This document shows positions 60,309 to 64,000 of a stretch of DNA of 64,000 bases, in pieces; position 1 is the first letter of the stretch; each line of letters begins with the position of its first letter. The DNA is from Marchantia polymorpha subsp. ruderalis (Eukaryota; Streptophyta; Marchantiopsida; Marchantiales; Marchantiaceae). The stretch lies in NCBI GenBank assembly GCA_037833965.1, contig AP031357.1, positions 19,860,001-19,924,000 on the forward strand, written 5' to 3'. The notes beneath the pieces were generated by a model. The model saw nothing but the letters and a program-made list of their open reading frames with translations. It ran no database searches and was not told the DNA's origin. The translations under genes were made by a program, and so were the position numbers.

Positions 60309-62519
60309 ATGTCGACGAGCGATAGTGTGGGAAACCTGAGTGCGAGAGCCACACGGAAACTCCGTCGAGATTCAGAAAAAGCCGTGGAAACAAAACGGCG
60401 AACTAAAAAGAAGACTCCCGGTGAGGACTCTGCAGAAAGATCGCCATCACCGACTACTGGAAGACAAAGGCGTTCCAGTTCACCTACCGAGAGCATTGAG
60501 CTAACAGTTCTATTGGACATCCCTCCGACAGGAACTCTTCCTGAGTTTGGCCAACCTAGGATCAGTCCGTCGACAGGATCACCGATGGCAGAACATCAAG
60601 CCAATCTCCGCCAGGTGTTTTCCCAACCTACCACCAAACATTCGTATCCAAGATACACGGGAACGGGCGACGACGATGATGCAGATTCATACATAAAGCT
60701 CTTCGAGTCTGTCTCCATCGCCAATCGTGAGACCAGTGATGAAGACAGACTACGAATCTTTCCTAGCCTGCTACGCAGACGAGCGCGTAGCTGGTACAAC
60801 CATGAGAGCACCGACCCCACTGGCATCCGGACCTGGGCTCAGCTCAAGGAAAAGTTTCTGAGGCGGTTCCGCGAACTCGGATATGACAGTCGAGTTCTGA
60901 CCCGGCTTCGAAATCTTCGACGCGAGCGGAAGGAGAATCTTCGAGACTACACTGAGAGATTCCAAGACCTCCTAGATCGAATTCCGAAGACAGGCCCGGG
61001 AGAACCATACTCGGTACAACAGGCAGTGGATTGGTATGTGACAGGGCTCTCAAGAGAAATGGAGACCTTCTGTAGGAGAGGCAAGACTGACACAATCCAA
61101 GATGTGATAGCTTCCGCGGAGACCTTTGAGACGTCAACCCTTGACACTCGAAGACGCGACCGACGGTCGACGAAGAAGAAGTCGCAAGGCGGACGTCGGA
61201 AGAGAAGGAACTCGCCTTCCTCGACAGAAGAATCAAGCTCCTCCGAATCAAGTTCTTCCTCGGAAGAGGAAGAGGACTCGTCATCTTCAGAAGAAGAAAG
61301 ACGGAAGAAGAAACGCAGTGCGATCAAGAAGAAGGATCGAGGTAAGGGAATCCCAGTGAAGACTCAAGGGGACATCGCAGCCAAGGTAGACAACCTGGTG
61401 AAGAATTTTGCGGACCTGAAAGTTCATGTAGTGGGAGGCCAAGACCGACGTAAATCACCTGCGAGACAACGAGCGAATCTCTGGTGTACTACGTGCGGAC
61501 AGGTGGGACATGCCAACACGGAGTGCATGTCCGCGCGGCCATCTTACCCAGTGAATGCGGTCGAATGGGCACCACAGTGGGAGAACCCCATGTATTATGC
61601 TGAGCCGCCTATGTATTATGCTGAGCAGGTTGAGGACACCGCCTACTCGGTACAGACGGCTCCAGCTACAACTCCGAACCCACCGGTGCATATACCGCGC
61701 TTTGTTCCGAGGGAAATGGCGGGTACACTCCCACCAAGACGCATGGCACCGCCAGGCAATCACAACCGACCTCGACCACAATTCGATGGTTGCTACAACT
61801 ACGGAGACATGGGGCATTACGCGCCAAGCTGTCCCCACCCGAGGAAGCCAATGGGGTATGCACCGTTGTGCAGCAATTGCAAGAAGTCCGGACATACAGT
61901 AGCCGAATGTGATCAGCCACAACTCCCTAGGCCAGCCGTGCGTTTCGTATCGACACCTGGCAAGGAAGAGGTGCAGGTCAACCAGGTAGAACTGAGTCTG
62001 GACCCAGCTGAAGGAAACGAAGTATGGCCAGAGGAAGAAGTAATGTGCGGTCGGGTAGAAACCCGAAGTTCGAAGAGGAGAGGAGAAGGCCACGAGGACA
62101 CTCGCCGCCTCGAGCGTAGGGAAGAGAGGAGGAAGTCTAAAGGAGTTAGAGAAGACCAAAGGAGAACGTCAAGTACACCTCCGGCTATGAGAAACACCCA
62201 GCCGGAGCAGAACTCAGAAAAGGCGGACAGGTATTCGGAAGAGTCCCGGACTCGAGACTACCTTCCGGACATCAAAGATGAGGTGAGTCACCTCATCAAG
62301 GAAGCACTGGGCGCCGGAATGACATCCGACGACCGGAAGGCGGTTAGGCCCCCTACACCACTTCCGACCGCGAGTACAGGGAAACTTCCGGCTGTGACTT
62401 CCAACACTCCCTACGACATAGTGGAGGACATAGGGAGTCAGAGGGCAAATATTTCCTTCCACCAGTTGTTGGAAGACGATAAGACGTACAGAAGGATGCT
62501 GATGCTTTCGTTGCGCTGA
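60309..62519 (+). CDS. gag: Gag polyprotein segment (stops at TGA)
   Basis: 736 codons from ATG 60309, 42 bp after the primer site. The capsid-like core is at about residues 110-270, with ARSWYN (158-163), TWAQLKEKFLRRF and LRDYTERFQDLL as in the retrotransposon gag family that packages element RNA. A Ser/Glu-rich stretch (about 305-330) and a Lys/Arg stretch follow. Three CCHC zinc knuckles sit at about 393, 494 and 520: CTTCGQVGHANTEC is intact, CYNYGDMGHYAPSC has lost its second Cys to Tyr, and CSNCKKSGHTVAEC is intact. The tail is charged. The TGA at 62517-62519 is in the same frame as the protease that follows, with no overlap or shift. Confidence 0.9.
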   Translation: MSTSDSVGNLSARATRKLRRDSEKAVETKRRTKKKTPGEDSAERSPSPTTGRQRRSSSPTESIELTVLLDIPPTGTLPEFGQPRISPSTGSPMAEHQANLRQVFSQPTTKHSYPRYTGTGDDDDADSYIKLFESVSIANRETSDEDRLRIFPSLLRRRARSWYNHESTDPTGIRTWAQLKEKFLRRFRELGYDSRVLTRLRNLRRERKENLRDYTERFQDLLDRIPKTGPGEPYSVQQAVDWYVTGLSREMETFCRRGKTDTIQDVIASAETFETSTLDTRRRDRRSTKKKSQGGRRKRRNSPSSTEESSSSESSSSSEEEEDSSSSEEERRKKKRSAIKKKDRGKGIPVKTQGDIAAKVDNLVKNFADLKVHVVGGQDRRKSPARQRANLWCTTCGQVGHANTECMSARPSYPVNAVEWAPQWENPMYYAEPPMYYAEQVEDTAYSVQTAPATTPNPPVHIPRFVPREMAGTLPPRRMAPPGNHNRPRPQFDGCYNYGDMGHYAPSCPHPRKPMGYAPLCSNCKKSGHTVAECDQPQLPRPAVRFVSTPGKEEVQVNQVELSLDPAEGNEVWPEEEVMCGRVETRSSKRRGEGHEDTRRLERREERRKSKGVREDQRRTSSTPPAMRNTQPEQNSEKADRYSEESRTRDYLPDIKDEVSHLIKEALGAGMTSDDRKAVRPPTPLPTASTGKLPAVTSNTPYDIVEDIGSQRANISFHQLLEDDKTYRRMLMLSLR

Positions 62520-63137
62520 CCACGCAAACCCCGAAAAGAGAAACTTCCGGCTGTGTACAGAGTGGAAGGAGGAGACCTGGGACCTCCAGAGATCGAAGTA
62601 GAGATCGGAGGCTGCGTCATACAGAAGGTACCAGTGGACTCCGGCTCGGGCGTGAATATCATGACCGAGGAGACAGCGAACTCCTTGGGGTTCCAGACCT
62701 TCGAGCCTACATCCCGAGTGTTGCGACTGGCCGATCAAACACGCAGAATGCCACTAGGAATGTTGAGCAATGTGAGAACCAACATTGGAGGAGTGGACTT
62801 TCAACTGTCCTACATAATACTGCAACCTCTGATGAAGAAAGGTTATGATGTGCTGCTTGGCAGACCGTGGCTATACGATGCCAAAGCAAGGTGTGACTGG
62901 AGTAGGAAGAGATTACAGTTTCGTAGCCCTGCGGACCCTCCGACTGTCATTACCGTACCGTGGACCAAGGTACCCCATGAGGGCGAAACACCTTCCACCA
63001 CCTCCGGTTACACAACCGGAGGGGAGACCAGCTCATCATGCACTTCAGAGACCGAAACGTCGGAGGAATTTGTGGGCTACGTCACTTGCTGCTCCATTGA
63101 GGAGGAAGGAGACGAGGTGTATCCGGATGATGAATAG
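62520..63137 (+). CDS. Retroviral-type aspartic protease segment (stops at TAG)
   Basis: It follows gag in the same frame after a single TGA; the first ATG is at 62553. The active-site motif VPVDSGSGVNIM has its catalytic Asp at 62637-62639, and the second conserved block is VLLGRPWL. The normal role is cleavage of the gag-pol polyprotein. After the domain an acidic linker rich in Ser, Thr and Glu ends at TAG 63135-63137. The next codons, CAA CTA, continue in frame to reverse transcriptase. Confidence 0.85.
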   Translation, partial: PRKPRKEKLPAVYRVEGGDLGPPEIEVEIGGCVIQKVPVDSGSGVNIMTEETANSLGFQTFEPTSRVLRLADQTRRMPLGMLSNVRTNIGGVDFQLSYIILQPLMKKGYDVLLGRPWLYDAKARCDWSRKRLQFRSPADPPTVITVPWTKVPHEGETPSTTSGYTTGGETSSSCTSETETSEEFVGYVTCCSIEEEGDEVYPDDE

Positions 63138-64000
63138 CAACTAGCAGCCGGACTGGGCAGAAGCGAGATCAGTCACATAGAGGGGATTGTTGACCCGAGT
63201 GATTGCTGCGAACTGCAACTCAGTCCAGGTAAAGGCTTGAAGGTGTCAAGCCAGGTACAAGGAGAAGAGTTGAACAGGGTACAGGCGTTTCTTCGCCAGT
63301 ATGAGGATGTCTTCGCATGGAAGATTGAAGACATGAAAGGCATACCTGCAAGGTATGGAGAGCACAGGATCGACTTGTTGGACGAGGCAGTTCCGGTTCG
63401 CCAACGCCAATACAGGCTCAACCCAAAATATTCATTATTGGTGAAGGACGAAATCGATAAGTACCTGAGCGCAGGAATCATCTACCCGGTACTCAGTAGC
63501 GAGTGGGTGTCGCCTATCGTGATCGTGCCCAAGAAACTGACGGGTAAGATCCGGGTGTGCCAGGACTTCCGAAAGCTGAACGCAGCAACGAGGAAGGACC
63601 ATCACCCTCTTCCTTTCACGGACTCTATTTTGGACCATGTAGCAGGGCATGAATGCTACAGTTTCCTAGACGGATTCTCCGGCTACAACCAAGTGTCCAT
63701 CAGGGAACAGGACAAGGACAAAACAACCTTCACGACCGACTGGGGAACCTATGCTTATCACAAGATGCCGTTCGGTCTGTGCAACGCGCCAGCGACGTTC
63801 CAGCGGATGATGACAAACATCTTCCAAGAGCACCTAAGGAAGTTCCTAGAAATTTTCATCGACGACTTTTGTGTCTTCGGTAAGAGGTCGGAGCACCTTA
63901 ACCATCTTCGGCAAACGTTCGACAGATGTAGGGAGAGCAGCTTGTCCTTACACCCTGAAAAATGTTTTTTCTTCATGACCAGCGGAATCCTGCTAGGGCA
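63138..64000 (+). CDS. pol: Reverse transcriptase segment, cut by window end
   Basis: In frame with the protease after one TAG and open to the window edge (about 287 codons). Visible blocks are the EDVFAWKIEDMKGIP lead-in, YRLNPKY, SEWVSPIVIVPKK, IRVCQDFRKLNAATRKD, YSFLDGFSGYNQV, MPFGLCNAPATFQRMM, the catalytic FIDDF (63855-63869), and SLHPEKCFF. All catalytic Asp residues are kept. It copies element RNA to DNA from the tRNA-Asp primer. RNase H and integrase would follow outside the window. Confidence 0.93.

Larger units (their letters stand above)
55030..64000 (+). mobile_element. Ty3/gypsy LTR retrotransposon (Athila/Tat-like), 5' part
   Basis: From left to right: a TG...CA-bounded segment 55030-60225 with palindromic ends and an internal long frame, a tRNA-Asp primer site at 60248-60266, gag, aspartic protease and reverse transcriptase. 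The reverse transcriptase has FIDDF in place of the usual YVDD-type core and the MPFGLCNAPATFQ block, and the primer site is the tRNA-Asp type; both fit the Athila/Tat branch. RNase H, integrase and the 3' LTR lie beyond the window. Two in-frame stops in gag-pol and a lost zinc-knuckle Cys show that the copy is decayed. Confidence 0.85.

Noticed and set aside
61455..62159. 234-codon minus-strand frame within gag
   Set aside because: It is antisense to the zinc-knuckle part of gag, whose sense frame is clearly coding; its hydrophobic look arises from complementing charged codons.
1..64000. CRISPR arrays, bacterial operons or ribosomal RNA
   Set aside because: No regularly spaced repeat-spacer pattern and no rRNA signature; all clear genes are intron-bearing plant nuclear genes.

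Overview
The window is nuclear DNA of a land plant. The evidence is a plastid-type phosphoglycerate kinase with a transit peptide, spliceosomal GT-AG introns, a SNU23-type splicing factor with the plant C-terminal signature, and plant-style mobile DNA: an Athila/Tat-like Ty3/gypsy element with a tRNA-Asp primer site, an Emigrant/Lemi1-like pogo element and a hAT MITE. The lineage cannot be fixed from sequence alone. Very AT-rich intergenic DNA and compact GC-richer gene islands would fit a seed-free plant, but that is a weak inference.

Layout. Positions 1-9110 hold no recognisable gene: there are two short tandem repeat arrays (2580-3072, 3281-3512), an eroded coding-looking block on the minus strand (4500-5970), AT-rich DNA and a 726-bp pogo-like element (8384-9109). 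A GC-richer promoter/leader (9300-9830) precedes a four-exon, 203-codon single-C2-domain gene (10784-12345, +). After a gene-free stretch comes the plastid phosphoglycerate kinase gene (16946-19415, -, six exons, about 502 codons) with a GC-rich promoter region to about 20300. The stretch 20300-28045 has no supported gene. A minus-strand gene of uncertain family (DUF1639-like motif) lies at about 28045-29785, with its 5' end probably near 30900. GC-rich DNA follows to about 32450, then AT-rich DNA. The SNU23/ZMAT2 gene (36962-39455, +, ten exons, 220 codons) is complete.

From 40300 on the window is repeat-dominated: a pogo-like end, several tandem arrays (41216-41475, 42452-42627, 43071-43270, 43911-44015), a GTACGAG-rich degenerate repeat present in both orientations around a hAT MITE with an 8-bp target duplication (48355-48780), and a near-perfect 34-bp hairpin (51060-51132).

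The last 9 kb is the most unusual part. A Ty3/gypsy element enters from the right with a tRNA-Asp primer binding site (60248-60266), gag, protease and reverse transcriptase; the window ends inside reverse transcriptase. Directly upstream of the primer site is a segment that starts TG at 55030 and ends CA at 60225. Its two ends are inverted copies of each other over more than 300 bp. It encloses a sense-strand frame of about 880 codons broken by one TGA. Either this is a giant LTR of about 5.2 kb with palindromic ends and a gene in U3, or it is two oppositely oriented LTR ends of one family flanking that gene. The gag-protease-reverse transcriptase frame is continuous except for a TGA and a TAG; the TAG sits in the context UAG CAA CUA, which matches the CARYYA readthrough motif, but C-to-T decay explains it as well.

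The three well-supported host genes (C2 protein, phosphoglycerate kinase, SNU23) have unrelated roles and are separate transcription units; nothing suggests that they work together.
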